Source: an uncultured Treponema sp.
Lineage (GTDB): Bacteria; Spirochaetota; Spirochaetia; Treponematales; Treponemataceae
Direction of reading: 5' to 3'
Length of the DNA: 64,000 nt
Assembly: GCA_946186185.1 (NCBI GenBank)
Contig: CAMHMJ010000004.1
Span: forward strand, 1 to 64,000
The notes under the pieces were generated by a model that was not told the origin of the DNA, ran no database searches, and saw nothing but the letters and a program-made list of their open reading frames with translations. Of this stretch, positions 1 through 7,930 are shown piece by piece. The position numbers and the translations under genes were made by a program. The stretch's first letter is position 1. Each line of letters starts with the position of its first letter.

Positions 1-110
1 CGAATGCGAAGCATGAGACCGAGCCTCTGGCGGGCCACGGAAGGCCCGTAGGTGGGATAAGGCGAGGGTTTATCCCGAGCCGTACCGCGCCCATATGCTA
101 ATGTGCAATT
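1..110. repeat. GC-rich intergenic end, possible dispersed repeat
   Basis: No gene is visible in the first 150 bases. The stretch is much richer in G and C than its surroundings. It shares the word GCGAAGC, two bases, then GAGACCGAGC with the non-coding region near 59130. An inverted pair GGGATAA/TTATCCC lies at about 54-77. I read it as a fragment of a dispersed non-coding repeat. The similarity is short, so the call is tentative. Confidence 0.35.
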
Positions 111-151
111 TTCTACACCTACTTTTTTTTTCTATTAAAATTCGATATAGT

Positions 152-1459
152 ATGGGCATGGTTATCAGTTCTATCGACCTTAAAGACGGTCACGTTGTTC
201 AGTTGAAAAATGGAAAAGAGCTTGTTTTGCAGCGCGATGACGCTGATGCTCTTATTAGCGAATTTAATACTTATGGTGAAGTTGCCGTAATCGACCTTGA
301 TGCGGCAATGGGACATACAAATCCTAAGGGTGACACCGTAAACACACCACTTTTGAAAAGCCTTTTGAGAAAGGGAAATGTGCGCACCGGCGGCGGCGTT
401 CGTTCCGTAAAGCGCGCCAGGGAACTTATTTCTCTTGGTGCAGAAAAAGTTATCATCGGGTCTTCGGCATGGAAAAAGGACCCGGAAAATAATTCCAACG
501 TTCTGAATGTTGAATTCCTTGAAGACCTTGTTGCAGCCATCGGTAAGCAGCGAATCATTATCGGCGTTGATGCCCTGAACGGAAAAATCGCCGTAAAAGG
601 CTGGGCTGAAACTATTGATGTTTCCATGGTAGAAGGCGCTAAAATGGCAGAAAAATACTGCTCGGAACTTCTTTTTACCTGCGTAGAAAAAGAAGGCTGC
701 ATGCAGGGAACCAACATGGAAATGGCAAAGGAACTTCGCGAGGCTGTAAAATGCCGCGTTGTAGTTGCCGGCGGAGTTTCCACAGAAGACGAAATCGAAG
801 AGCTTGAACGAATGGGCTGCGATGTTCAGCTTGGAATGGCTCTTTACACAAACAAGGTAAGCCTCAAAAACAGCTTTATGCGGTGTCTAAACTGGGAAAA
901 AGTTGGGGGAATGGTTCCTGTAATCGCCCAGGATGCGCGAAGCAGTCAGGTTCTGATGGTAGGCTACGCAAACAAAGAAGCCCTGGAAAAAACTTTTGAT
1001 ACAAAAAAACTAACCTTCTTTAGCAGAACCCGCAATGTGCTGTGGACAAAGGGCGAAACCAGCGGTCACTTTCTGGAAGTGCTTAAGATGCGGGCTGACT
1101 GCGACAGGGATACAATTCTTGCAACAGTTACTCCTCACGGGGGTGTATGCCACACAGGAAGCTGGTCCTGCTTCAGCGCAGATCCGGACGAGCGTTCAAC
1201 TCTGGAACGCCTCTACAGTACAATTGAAGAGCGCTTTGCAAATCCACGACCGGGAAGCTATACCGCAACTCTGGACGCAAAACGGGTTCGTGAAAAGGTG
1301 GAAGAAGAAGCCGAAGAACTTTGCGAAGCTGACGGAAAAAACGAAGTTATCTGGGAAGCAGCAGATTTACTGTATTTTGTTAGCGTGTTGATGTACAAAG
1401 AAGGTGTAAACTGGCAAGATGTTTACGACGAACTCGACAGAAGACATAAGGAGAAGTAG
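152..1459 (+). CDS. hisA: HisA-HisI-HisE fusion (histidine biosynthesis)
   Basis: This single cytoplasmic protein should carry three consecutive histidine-pathway activities: ProFAR isomerase, phosphoribosyl-AMP cyclohydrolase and phosphoribosyl-ATP pyrophosphohydrolase. The first ~240 residues are a HisA barrel, with an Asp in SSIDLKDG and another in IIGVDALNG. HisI follows, with its zinc cysteines in RADCDRDT and HGGVCHTGSWSCF. HisE is last (REKVEEEAEEL, EAADLLYF). HisI-HisE fusions are common; adding HisA is less usual. ATGs at 152 and 158 are in frame. There is no ribosome site, and a TATAGT box sits six bases before 158, so a leaderless start at 158 is plausible. The longer frame to 95 adds residues unlike HisA. 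A second hisE end follows at 1542. Confidence 0.9.
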   Translation: MGMVISSIDLKDGHVVQLKNGKELVLQRDDADALISEFNTYGEVAVIDLDAAMGHTNPKGDTVNTPLLKSLLRKGNVRTGGGVRSVKRARELISLGAEKVIIGSSAWKKDPENNSNVLNVEFLEDLVAAIGKQRIIIGVDALNGKIAVKGWAETIDVSMVEGAKMAEKYCSELLFTCVEKEGCMQGTNMEMAKELREAVKCRVVVAGGVSTEDEIEELERMGCDVQLGMALYTNKVSLKNSFMRCLNWEKVGGMVPVIAQDARSSQVLMVGYANKEALEKTFDTKKLTFFSRTRNVLWTKGETSGHFLEVLKMRADCDRDTILATVTPHGGVCHTGSWSCFSADPDERSTLERLYSTIEERFANPRPGSYTATLDAKRVREKVEEEAEELCEADGKNEVIWEAADLLYFVSVLMYKEGVNWQDVYDELDRRHKEK

Positions 1460-1533
1460 GAAGAACTTCTGAACGAAGTTCTTCTATTGAACACTAGCCA
1501 TCTGAAAGCTGCGCCACTGCTCGCTTTCAGATG
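1460..1533. repeat. two perfect hairpins between hisE and hisE remnant
   Basis: GAAGAACTTC at 1460-1469 pairs perfectly with 1475-1484 across five bases. CATCTGAAAGC at 1499-1509 pairs perfectly with 1523-1533 across 13 bases. The first begins at the base after the hisE stop. Neither has a good T-run, so they look like inserted palindromic sequence at the duplication junction more than normal terminators. Confidence 0.6.
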
Positions 1534-1541
1534 AGCAACAC

Positions 1542-1610
1542 ATGTATAAGGAAAATGTTACCTGGCAGGACGTTTACGACGAACTGGACAGAAGACATAA
1601 AGAAAAATAA
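1542..1610 (+). pseudogene. remnant of a second hisE 3' end
   Basis: These 22 codons plus stop encode a near copy of the last 22 residues of the upstream fusion; only two residues differ (MYKENVTW here, MYKEGVNW there). The DNA differs at several third positions, so it is a diverged homologue and not a fresh duplication. It lies in another frame from the longer ORF across this site. The likely story is replacement or insertion of an incoming hisA-IE allele, leaving the end of the older gene behind. It is too short to be functional. Confidence 0.8.
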
Positions 1611-1618
1611 TTTACAGA

Positions 1619-1648
1619 GCGGGGCTGCCAACAAAACGGCAGCCCCGC
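1619..1648. terminator. intrinsic terminator between convergent genes
   Basis: GCGGGGCTGCC at 1619-1629 pairs perfectly with 1638-1648 across an eight-base loop. Read on the minus strand it is followed by a T-rich stretch, so it best serves the ybjQ-like gene. It can also stop transcripts leaving the his region. Confidence 0.75.
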
Positions 1649-1680
1649 CTCATAACTCATACTTCAAAGTGTGTATTTCA

Positions 1681-1992
1681 CTACTTAAATTTCACCGCAG
1701 TTCCGTATGCAACCACCTCTGCGGCGCCCTGCATTACGGCGGAAGAACCGTAGCGGACTCCCACGATGGCGTCGGCACCCAGTTTTTCAGCTTCGTCAAC
1801 CATGCGCTTGGTTGCAATCTGGCGGGCTTCATTCAGCATTTCGGTGTAACCGGCAATTTCACCGCCCACAAGAGTCTTTAAGCCAGCCATAAAATCACGG
1901 CCCAAATTCTTTGACTGAACGATTGTTCCCTTTACCATTCCGAGCGCTTCAAACTGCTTTCCCGGAACTGAATCAATACTTACAAGCATCAT
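1681..1992 (-). CDS. YbjQ/UPF0145 family protein
   Basis: This is a compact 103-residue protein of the YbjQ (UPF0145) family, sometimes labelled heavy-metal-binding, with no proven reaction. Family features visible are GMVKGTIVQSKN near the N-terminus, the long helix NEARQIATKRMVDEAEKLGADAIVGVRYGSS, and the C-terminal Gly/Ala strand. An ATG 15 bases upstream is in frame but contains the GGAGGAG ribosome site. The chosen ATG at 1992 lies five or six bases after that site. The start overlaps the end of the MerR gene by 20 bases, so the two are translationally coupled. The MerR protein is therefore its likely regulator or partner. Confidence 0.85.
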   Translation of the reverse strand: MMLVSIDSVPGKQFEALGMVKGTIVQSKNLGRDFMAGLKTLVGGEIAGYTEMLNEARQIATKRMVDEAEKLGADAIVGVRYGSSAVMQGAAEVVAYGTAVKFK

Positions 1993-2617
1993 ATTCTTCT
2001 CCTCCATTTATTTCTTTTATTCTCTGAATCAGAACGATGACCGTTCCCACGATTGCACACAGGATTACGGCAAACACTATCAGCATGGGAAAGAGCGCTT
2101 TTTCTTCCTGCTGAACCGCAAAAATTACACACGCAAGCAGAGCCAGCATAAGCGTACAGAACACCACCGCCGATATCACCGCACCAGTTTTCTTTCTTCT
2201 ATTCACATCTTCTTTTGTGATATCCACGAATACAGAACCTCCTTTTTCAAGAGTGCGCATTTCTTCAAGATAAGCAGATGCATCCAGATTTTTAATGTCC
2301 GAAACCTCAGAGTTCAGTCTGAGGCAGAAATTCTTCATTATTTCTGCCTGTTCTGCCTCTTTTTCAAGCTTTTCAATCTGGGCACTCATCACCCCGGAAA
2401 AGTCGCACTCACCTTTTTCAAGGCGCCTGATTTCCTCAATGGGAACGGAAAGCTTCCGAAGGAGTTTGATTTTCTGAAGGCACCGCACATCTTTCTGTGT
2501 GTATTCCCGATACCCGTTTTCAGGATTACGCTCCGGAGTCAGAAGTCCCTCATCCTCATAAAAGCGGATGTTCTTCTTCGTGATTCCCACAAGTTCTTCA
2601 ACCTGATAGATTTTCAT
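1973..2617 (-). CDS. MerR-family regulator with C-terminal membrane anchor
   Basis: The N-terminal ~70 residues are a MerR winged-helix domain (IYQVEELVGITKKNIRFYEDEGLLTP, then YREYTQKDV). A coiled-coil helix follows (residues ~75-110). The C-terminus has two strongly hydrophobic segments (residues ~147-170 and ~178-200). There is no cysteine-based metal site or large ligand domain, so the signal may come from the membrane. The start is the ATG at 2617, six bases after AGGAGG; a TTG just upstream is also in frame. Its own promoter (2757-2787) has the classic 19-bp MerR spacer and a perfect dyad, so it is probably self-regulated. It is coupled to the YbjQ gene. Confidence 0.88.
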   Translation of the reverse strand: MKIYQVEELVGITKKNIRFYEDEGLLTPERNPENGYREYTQKDVRCLQKIKLLRKLSVPIEEIRRLEKGECDFSGVMSAQIEKLEKEAEQAEIMKNFCLRLNSEVSDIKNLDASAYLEEMRTLEKGGSVFVDITKEDVNRRKKTGAVISAVVFCTLMLALLACVIFAVQQEEKALFPMLIVFAVILCAIVGTVIVLIQRIKEINGGEEYDACKY

Positions 2618-2632
2618 CAACTGCCTCCTGAG

Positions 2633-2654
2633 AAAAAACAGCTGTGCTGTTTTT
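2633..2654 (-). terminator. terminator-like hairpin just upstream of the merR ribosome site
   Basis: Read on the minus strand, AAAAACAGC, a three-base loop and GCTGTTTTTT form a 9-bp stem with a T-run. AGGAGG and the start codon follow within a few bases. The same arrangement precedes the Rpn-family gene (36809-36827). It would stop most transcripts before the gene unless it is overcome. Confidence 0.65.
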
Positions 2655-2676
2655 CTGATAAATAGAAGACCGTTAA

Positions 2677-2698
2677 AAAAAATGCGAAAGCATTTTTT
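2677..2698 (-). terminator. second terminator-like hairpin in merR leader
   Basis: AAAAAATGC pairs with GCATTTTTT across GAAA, with a T-run on the minus strand. It lies between the MerR-type promoter and the merR start. It may end readthrough from the upstream XRE gene, or attenuate merR. Confidence 0.6.
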
Positions 2699-2756
2699 AG
2701 GTCCTCCTGTGCAAGGCCGCGGCGCGCTTACACTCTTTCGCTCCTCATTTACCTGA

Positions 2757-2787
2757 ATTGTAAGGCTTCCACCAGGTGGAAGGTCAA
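2757..2787 (-). promoter_or_regulatory. MerR-type promoter with 19-bp spacer and operator dyad
   Basis: On the minus strand TTGACC (2782-2787) and TACAAT (2757-2762) are separated by 19 bp. Inside and overlapping the spacer is the perfect palindrome CTTCCACC-A-GGTGGAAG (2766-2782). Overlong spacers with a central dyad are the hallmark of promoters that MerR proteins activate by twisting DNA. It drives the adjacent merR-ybjQ pair. Confidence 0.8.
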
Positions 2788-2806
2788 GAAAAAAAATTAA
2801 AAAAAA

Positions 2807-3793
2807 TCAATTTTTCATGCAAATCTGCGCTTCGCTTTTCCATCCGTTGAGTTCAAAAATAAGGGAGTTTTCCTCACCGGAAATAAGGTCCCGCTTTCCG
2901 GCTGTATTTCTGATAACTGCGCCATCCTGATCCACAAAACGGGTAAATCGGCCAGCATTTATAAGACAGATTTTGCAGGCAGCAGATCCACTGTCGGGAG
3001 CCCCGTCACTTTCGAAAGGTCCATCCCCAACAGAACCTGCGTTTTCAACACCAGACCTGTCTTTCTTAAGTCCTAAAAAACTGACTTTTGAAACCGCCTT
3101 AATCTGATTCAAATCGATTTTTCCCTTTGCCTCCCGGATTTCCAGTTCCAGACTGGAGTTTGTATCCAGTTCAAGATGACCGCAGGCGTTCGTTACACTT
3201 ACCTTATTAACTTTTCCGCCGAATTCAAAATTTTCAAAAGTAATATCCCGGATTTTAAGGCTTTCAAAACAGCCGGAAATCTCAGCATCGGGAACGAACT
3301 TTTCTGGAATCCGCACCAGCACAAAAAGATTTTCCATGGCGCTTGTGTCGCTCAAAATTCCATTCCGGTTCACCCGGACATCCATAAAACTGCGGTTTTC
3401 TTCTATTTTAACTTTCACGATTGAAGCAAGCTCGCTGATTTTATTTGAAGAAGCAATCACCTGGAGCTTTTCTTCCTTCGTCCGTTCGATTGCCAGCGAA
3501 TGTGCATTCCCGATTTTCAGGTCGATTTTTTTCAGCCCGTCCAGATCGTATTCCGTTCGGCTTTCGTACAAAAAATCCTGCCGGGAAATGAGGGATTTTT
3601 CTTCGCTCAAAAGATTGTCCAGGGATTCGCCAAAAAGAGACGAAATTTCAATCAGGTTTTCAATATCCGGGAGCCCCAGACCGGTTTCCCACTTTGTAAT
3701 TGCCTGTCGGCTTACATTGATTTTTTCCGCAAGAGCTTCCTGGGAAATGCCTTTTTCCTTTCTGAGTGTCTTTAATTTTTCTGCAAAATTCAT
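2807..3793 (-). CDS. XRE-family regulator with adhesin-like (DUF4097-type) domain
   Basis: Residues ~5-62 are a Cro/C1 helix-turn-helix of the type found in many Firmicute-like regulators (MNFAEKLKTLRKEKGISQEALAEKINVSRQAITKWE). The remaining ~260 residues are strand-rich, with DUF4097-like repeats (LKIGNAHSLAIE, MDVRVNRNG, LKIRDITFENFEF, SVTNACGHLELD) like those of putative adhesin or envelope-stress proteins. A Gly/Ser/Asp-rich linker lies near residues 245-270. No membrane segment is seen, so the beta-solenoid part is probably cytoplasmic. The ATG at 3793 follows GAGG at normal spacing. The DNA-binding part is certain; the role of the second half is unknown. Confidence 0.8.
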   Translation of the reverse strand: MNFAEKLKTLRKEKGISQEALAEKINVSRQAITKWETGLGLPDIENLIEISSLFGESLDNLLSEEKSLISRQDFLYESRTEYDLDGLKKIDLKIGNAHSLAIERTKEEKLQVIASSNKISELASIVKVKIEENRSFMDVRVNRNGILSDTSAMENLFVLVRIPEKFVPDAEISGCFESLKIRDITFENFEFGGKVNKVSVTNACGHLELDTNSSLELEIREAKGKIDLNQIKAVSKVSFLGLKKDRSGVENAGSVGDGPFESDGAPDSGSAACKICLINAGRFTRFVDQDGAVIRNTAGKRDLISGEENSLIFELNGWKSEAQICMKN

Positions 3794-3884
3794 ACGCTTA
3801 CCTCGCTTTTAAGATTTTCTGACATTATCTTAAAGCCCGTACTTCTATTTTAACAGAAACTGGATTTTACAAAACAAAAAAAAA

Positions 3885-3903
3885 CTGCTACTTATCGTAG
3901 CAG
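3885..3903 (-). terminator. intrinsic terminator
   Basis: CTGCTAC/GTAGCAG hairpin with a five-base loop. On the minus strand a run of nine T follows. It ends the transcript of the small gene at 3977-4210. Confidence 0.85.
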
Positions 3904-3976
3904 TGTAATTTTTTAGAGAAACGGCTGTGTGTCAGAATAAATTATTCCGTACCGAACTCATGTATTCAGACAAAAA

Positions 3977-4210
3977 TTATCTTGCAGGGATTCCCGTAAT
4001 AAATTCAACATAGGGAGTGCCGCGGAGTTTGAAAATCATTTCGCCCTTTTCGTTGCTTCCGATTTCAAGAGCGGTCTGCACCCAGTTTCCGTCAACCTGA
4101 ACTTCAAAAGTGTCGCCGAACTCAAGATTTTTTATAATTGAATTTTCTTCTTCATTCGCAATAACAAACTTTCCCTCTGATTCATCAAACTCTAAAGTAC
4201 CTTCTTTCAT
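3977..4210 (-). CDS. small acidic protein, DUF5348-like
   Basis: This 77-residue protein reads MKEGTLEFDESEGKFVIANEE, then GDTFEVQVDGNWVQTALEIG and a C-terminal FITGIPAR. The layout resembles DUF5348 proteins: a short strand describing a property, then a GxxFEVxxxGxW motif. These have no known activity and are often found near mobile or accessory genes. The start at 4210 is chosen because GGAGG lies five bases upstream; the earlier in-frame ATG overlaps that site. It has its own terminator and is divergent from the MoxR operon. Confidence 0.6.
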   Translation of the reverse strand: MKEGTLEFDESEGKFVIANEEENSIIKNLEFGDTFEVQVDGNWVQTALEIGSNEKGEMIFKLRGTPYVEFITGIPAR

Positions 4211-4341
4211 AGGAACCTCCATATTTGCTTCATTATTGTGGAAAAATTATAGCATTTTTCGTTCAGAAAAGGAACACGGAGAACAGGCAGCAGCTAAACT
4301 GCAAAGACGGCTGGAAGAAAACAGACCGCAAAATGGAGGCA

Positions 4342-4371
4342 CCGGAATCCAGACAACCGGAATCCAGACAA
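4342..4371. repeat. 15-bp tandem duplication upstream of MoxR promoter
   Basis: CCGGAATCCAGACAA occurs twice without a gap (4342-4356 and 4357-4371), ending against the -35 box at 4372. It could be a doubled regulator site or a slippage product. Confidence 0.85.
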
Positions 4372-4400
4372 TTGCCCGTACTCAAAAAAAACGATAAAAT
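4372..4400 (+). promoter_or_regulatory. promoter of the MoxR-VWA operon
   Basis: TTGCCC (4372-4377), a 17-bp spacer and TAAAAT (4395-4400). The ATG is only eight bases after the -10 box and no ribosome site is present, so the mRNA is probably leaderless or nearly so. Confidence 0.6.
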
Positions 4401-4408
4401 CTCCTTCT

Positions 4409-5668
4409 ATGAAAGTAACCAGTGAACAGCTTTTTTTTATTCTTGAAAATACACCGGCCAGCCAGAATATCATGCTTGTCGGAAAGCACGGAATCGGAAA
4501 ATCCCGGATTCTTGAAGATTTCTACAGCAAAAAAGGCCTTAAAGTTGTAACGCTGTTTCTTGGTCAGATGAGCGACCCTGGCGACCTTATCGGTCTTCCG
4601 GACAAAAATGCTGAAACGGGAAAAACGGACTTTCTTCTTCCCTACTGGTTCCCCACAGACGGAAAACCCGTTGTGCTTTTTTTGGACGAGCTGAACCGTG
4701 CCCGTCCCGAGCTTTTACAGACGGTAATGGATTTAACCTTGAACCGAAAGCTTGCTGGAAAAACCCTGCCGGAAGGAAGCAGAATCATCAGCGCCGTAAA
4801 CGGTGGAAACGAATACCAGCTGACGGATCTGGACCCGGCCCTGGTGAGCCGCTTTAATATCTACGATTTTGCCCCAACGGTGGAAGAATGGCTGGACTGG
4901 GGAAGAACCGCTGGAATTGACGAGCGGATTTTAGCCTTCATCGATAATTCCGGGGAAATGCTGGACGGAGACGAGAACGCTGATTTTGCAGAAAACCTTG
5001 AACGGGTACCGGACCGCCGAAGCTGGGAACGACTGAGCGAAGTGCTCAAAACTTTTGAGGAAAATGGATTTTCCGGGGTAGGAACCCCCGTGGTAGAAAA
5101 CCCTGTGGCAGGAACGCCTGCCGCGGAAAACAACTTTAATATTCCAAATAAGGCAACTGCCTCTGAAAACAAAAAAATTCCTGAGGAACTGAAAATCCTT
5201 GCTACGGGAATAGTCGGCGACAAGGCCGCAAGCCTTTTCTTCCATTTTGTTGAAACCCACGCGGTTTTGAGCGCAAAAAAAATTCTGGAAGAAGGAATTG
5301 GGGGCACTGAAACCCCGGCGGTTAGTGGCAGACCGGCAAGCGCCGAAAAAACTGGTAATACGGGAAACGCCGAAAGGACTGGTAATGCATCAATTTCCGA
5401 AAGCCTTCTTTGCTGCTCCGCCTCTGAAATCACTTTTTTGAATACCAGCCTTTTTGCAAACCTGAGGGATTCCGGCGAAAAAAATGCCGTTTATTCAAAG
5501 CACCTTGAAGAATATTTCGACTTCCTGAAGAAAGAACGGGGAATGGAAGCCGTAAGCCATTTCTGCTCCCTGATGAGTTCCTCCTCCTATCCAAAGGCCC
5601 TGGTTTTTATTTCAAGAAACTGCCCTTCCCTGTACCAGAAGGTTATGGACACCATTTCCGAGATGTAG
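4409..5668 (+). CDS. MoxR-like AAA+ ATPase
   Basis: AAA+ ATPase of the MoxR type, expected to remodel a target protein together with a VWA partner. Walker A is VGKHGIGKS (residues ~24-32), Walker B is VVLFLDELNRARPE (~90-103), and sensor/arginine-finger segments are in NGGNEYQLTDLDPALVSRF. At 419 residues it is longer than usual; the extra length comes from two low-complexity stretches rich in Gly, Thr, Ala and Asn (near 220-245 and 300-330). It is followed after three bases by the VWA gene, and by a third gene. Such pairs are known widely, but the process served here cannot be read from sequence. Confidence 0.85.
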   Translation: MKVTSEQLFFILENTPASQNIMLVGKHGIGKSRILEDFYSKKGLKVVTLFLGQMSDPGDLIGLPDKNAETGKTDFLLPYWFPTDGKPVVLFLDELNRARPELLQTVMDLTLNRKLAGKTLPEGSRIISAVNGGNEYQLTDLDPALVSRFNIYDFAPTVEEWLDWGRTAGIDERILAFIDNSGEMLDGDENADFAENLERVPDRRSWERLSEVLKTFEENGFSGVGTPVVENPVAGTPAAENNFNIPNKATASENKKIPEELKILATGIVGDKAASLFFHFVETHAVLSAKKILEEGIGGTETPAVSGRPASAEKTGNTGNAERTGNASISESLLCCSASEITFLNTSLFANLRDSGEKNAVYSKHLEEYFDFLKKERGMEAVSHFCSLMSSSSYPKALVFISRNCPSLYQKVMDTISEM

Positions 5669-5671
5669 GCC

Positions 5672-7054
5672 ATGGAACAGAACACCTTTCAGAAAAACCG
5701 GCTGGAAAAGCTTCTTTCCGAGTTCTTTTTGACCGAGCCCCTTTTGTTTTCTGCCGGAAAGAGCCACTCCCTGGTTGAAAACACAAGTCTTTCTGTTCCT
5801 CTTCGAACCGGAAAAATGCGCATTGAATTTTCGCCCCTGCTTTTAGAACCCCTTTCAGACGCCCTTCTTCGGGAGTTTTTGAAAATTGAACTTTTACGCA
5901 TTCTTCTTCTGCATCCCTACAAGCGGCTTCCCCACAGGGCGCAGAAAAATATCCTGCATCTTGCAAGCGACCTGGCAATTTACCAGATTTACAAGCCTGT
6001 CCTTCAGCAGCACGCAGGAAGCCTCCAAACAGAAGCGCAGCTTCAAAAACAAGAGCCTGCCTGCCCACAACCAGACAATCAGCAGTCAGAAAATCCGGAG
6101 CTTCTTTCAGGCGTTACTTTCTTAAAAGAGATGGCAAGCCGTTTCCACAATCTGACCTTTCCCCTGGGTGAAAAATGGAGCGGAACAGAGGAAGAAAAGT
6201 TTTTCCTTCGAAACCTGAATGTGGACTCAAAAACCGGAAGGCTTCTTCTGGTTGACAGCCTGAACTACGAGCAGTGGTACAAAAAACTCCTTTTTCTGAT
6301 AGAAAATACCGGAATCAAAGGGGAAAATGCAGGAACAAAATCCAGGGCACTGGGAAAGCTTCTTTCTGCACAGGACGACATGAGCGCTGAACTCTGGGAA
6401 GAAAACGAGGAAGCCCAGAAAACCATTCAAAATGAAATCAAAAGAGCAGAAATCGATAACGGCTGGGGAAGCCTGGGAGGTAACAGCGAACGGACAATTC
6501 TTGGGGAAGCAGATGTTTCCCTGAACTACAGGCGCATTCTTTCACAGTTTCGCGCCCAGATTTTGAACTCAAAACGGAATCTTACCCGGATGCGTCCATC
6601 CCGGCGCTTCGGCTTTTCCCAGATGGGAAGCCGCTACGAAAGAAAGGCGAATATTCTGATTGCAGTGGACAGCTCCGGCTCCATCAGCGATGAGGATTTT
6701 AACAAGTTTTTTAAAGCCATCGGAAATTTCTTTTTCTGCGGAATTGAAAAGCTGGACCTGATTTTCTTTGACGTTTCCCTGAAAAGTACAAAGCCCGTCA
6801 CCCTGAAAAAAAACTTTAAGCTGAGCGAAATCAAGGGAAAAGGCGGAACCAATTTTCAGGCTCCCTTCGATTTTTTTATGGAACACACAGAATATGACGG
6901 GCTCATCCTTTTTACCGACGGAGAGGGAGCAATTCCTTCTGTCGGGGAAAAACGGAAGGCTGTTTTGTGGATTCTGACCAGCCGGCTTTTCTGGGAAAAA
7001 GCCCGTCCCTGGATAGAAAAACAGCTGAAGCACCGGTGCACCTATATTCCATAA
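5672..7054 (+). CDS. VWA-domain (DUF2201-like) partner of MoxR
   Basis: The C-terminal ~140 residues are a VWA-like domain with a complete metal-ion adhesion site: DSSGS (residue ~333), the Thr of GGTNF (~393) and the Asp of FTDGEG (~414). The N-terminal half resembles the metallopeptidase-like part of DUF2201 proteins (LLRILLLHPYKR, then ILHLASDLAIYQ), but the HExxH zinc motif is not intact. With the MoxR ATPase before it, the pair should act as an ATP-driven chaperone that uses the VWA part to grasp a substrate. A Gln-rich stretch sits near residues 110-140. The start lies three bases after the MoxR stop. Confidence 0.82.
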   Translation: MEQNTFQKNRLEKLLSEFFLTEPLLFSAGKSHSLVENTSLSVPLRTGKMRIEFSPLLLEPLSDALLREFLKIELLRILLLHPYKRLPHRAQKNILHLASDLAIYQIYKPVLQQHAGSLQTEAQLQKQEPACPQPDNQQSENPELLSGVTFLKEMASRFHNLTFPLGEKWSGTEEEKFFLRNLNVDSKTGRLLLVDSLNYEQWYKKLLFLIENTGIKGENAGTKSRALGKLLSAQDDMSAELWEENEEAQKTIQNEIKRAEIDNGWGSLGGNSERTILGEADVSLNYRRILSQFRAQILNSKRNLTRMRPSRRFGFSQMGSRYERKANILIAVDSSGSISDEDFNKFFKAIGNFFFCGIEKLDLIFFDVSLKSTKPVTLKKNFKLSEIKGKGGTNFQAPFDFFMEHTEYDGLILFTDGEGAIPSVGEKRKAVLWILTSRLFWEKARPWIEKQLKHRCTYIP

Positions 7055-7146
7055 ACCGCAGAGCAGCGGAAAAGGGCGATTTTTTATTTGCGCCCCACAA
7101 ACTTATAAAACTCAAAAACTTAAAAACAGGAGCAACAGGAACTGAT

Positions 7147-7815
7147 ATGTACACAGAAGAGGAAGGAGATTTCTGGAAAGAAAAACTGAATTTAATGCGC
7201 ATTCAGAACATGCGTCTTTCCGCAAAAAATGAAGACAAAACTCTGGAAGAAAAAATTGACGAACTGTCCGGAGCCTTCAGTTCACTAAAGCTGGAAGTGC
7301 AAAAAACAGAAGGCTCCCTTTCCTGGGAAATTGAAATCAGCCCTTCCCTGAAGCTCCGCTCATTTCACACAAGAAATCCCGGATACGACGCGGCCGCAGA
7401 AAGCACCGGCAGCCAGTCTGAAAACGACGGCTCAGCGGTAAGCACCCCAAAATACTGCATTTCGCCTGCAAAAATTTCCATTCTGGGAAAAACTGGCACC
7501 GGCTTTGAAAAAGTCGCAGATGCAAAATTTCCAAACGACCCATTTATTTTGATTACCCACTTTTTGAACCACTTTGAATGGTACCGGAAGGAACTGGAAG
7601 AAATCAAAAGCAGCGCCCTGAAGTTCAGGAAAAAACAGGAAATCGCTTACAGAACCATTCATGCTCTTCTTTCCGAAAAATATGAAAAAACGGACACCCT
7701 CTGGCTGCTTCAAAAGACAAAAAATGCCTTCACCCTGTCCATAAAAGAAAAGGCCGGAACCCGAAACGCAACCCTCTCCATGGAAAATTTCTTAAAAGAA
7801 ATCGACGAATTGTAA
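7147..7815 (+). CDS. unknown third gene of the MoxR-VWA operon
   Basis: I do not recognise this 222-residue protein. It is charged, mostly helical in look, without signal peptide or membrane segment. A central strand-rich part contains FHTRNPGYDAA and AKISILGKTGTGFEKVADAKFPNDPFILITHFLNHF; the GKTGTG piece resembles a nucleotide loop by chance only. The ATG at 7147 is chosen because the longer frame reaches back inside the VWA gene. The 92-base gap and shared strand suggest co-transcription, so it may be a substrate or adaptor of the ATPase pair. No terminator is clear after it. Confidence 0.65.
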   Translation: MYTEEEGDFWKEKLNLMRIQNMRLSAKNEDKTLEEKIDELSGAFSSLKLEVQKTEGSLSWEIEISPSLKLRSFHTRNPGYDAAAESTGSQSENDGSAVSTPKYCISPAKISILGKTGTGFEKVADAKFPNDPFILITHFLNHFEWYRKELEEIKSSALKFRKKQEIAYRTIHALLSEKYEKTDTLWLLQKTKNAFTLSIKEKAGTRNATLSMENFLKEIDEL

Positions 7816-7930
7816 CTGAAAGCTTTTTCCGGGCCATTTAATAACCTGAGGGAACAAACTTTCTGAATTATTTTTTGTTTTTATTCCTCAAAAAAGGGTA
7901 TTTTCTGCATATTTTTTTACTATAATTAGT

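Noticed and set aside
1531..1881. 116-residue plus-strand ORF after the his fusion
   Set aside because: It reads the hisE remnant in the wrong frame and then runs antisense into the YbjQ gene.
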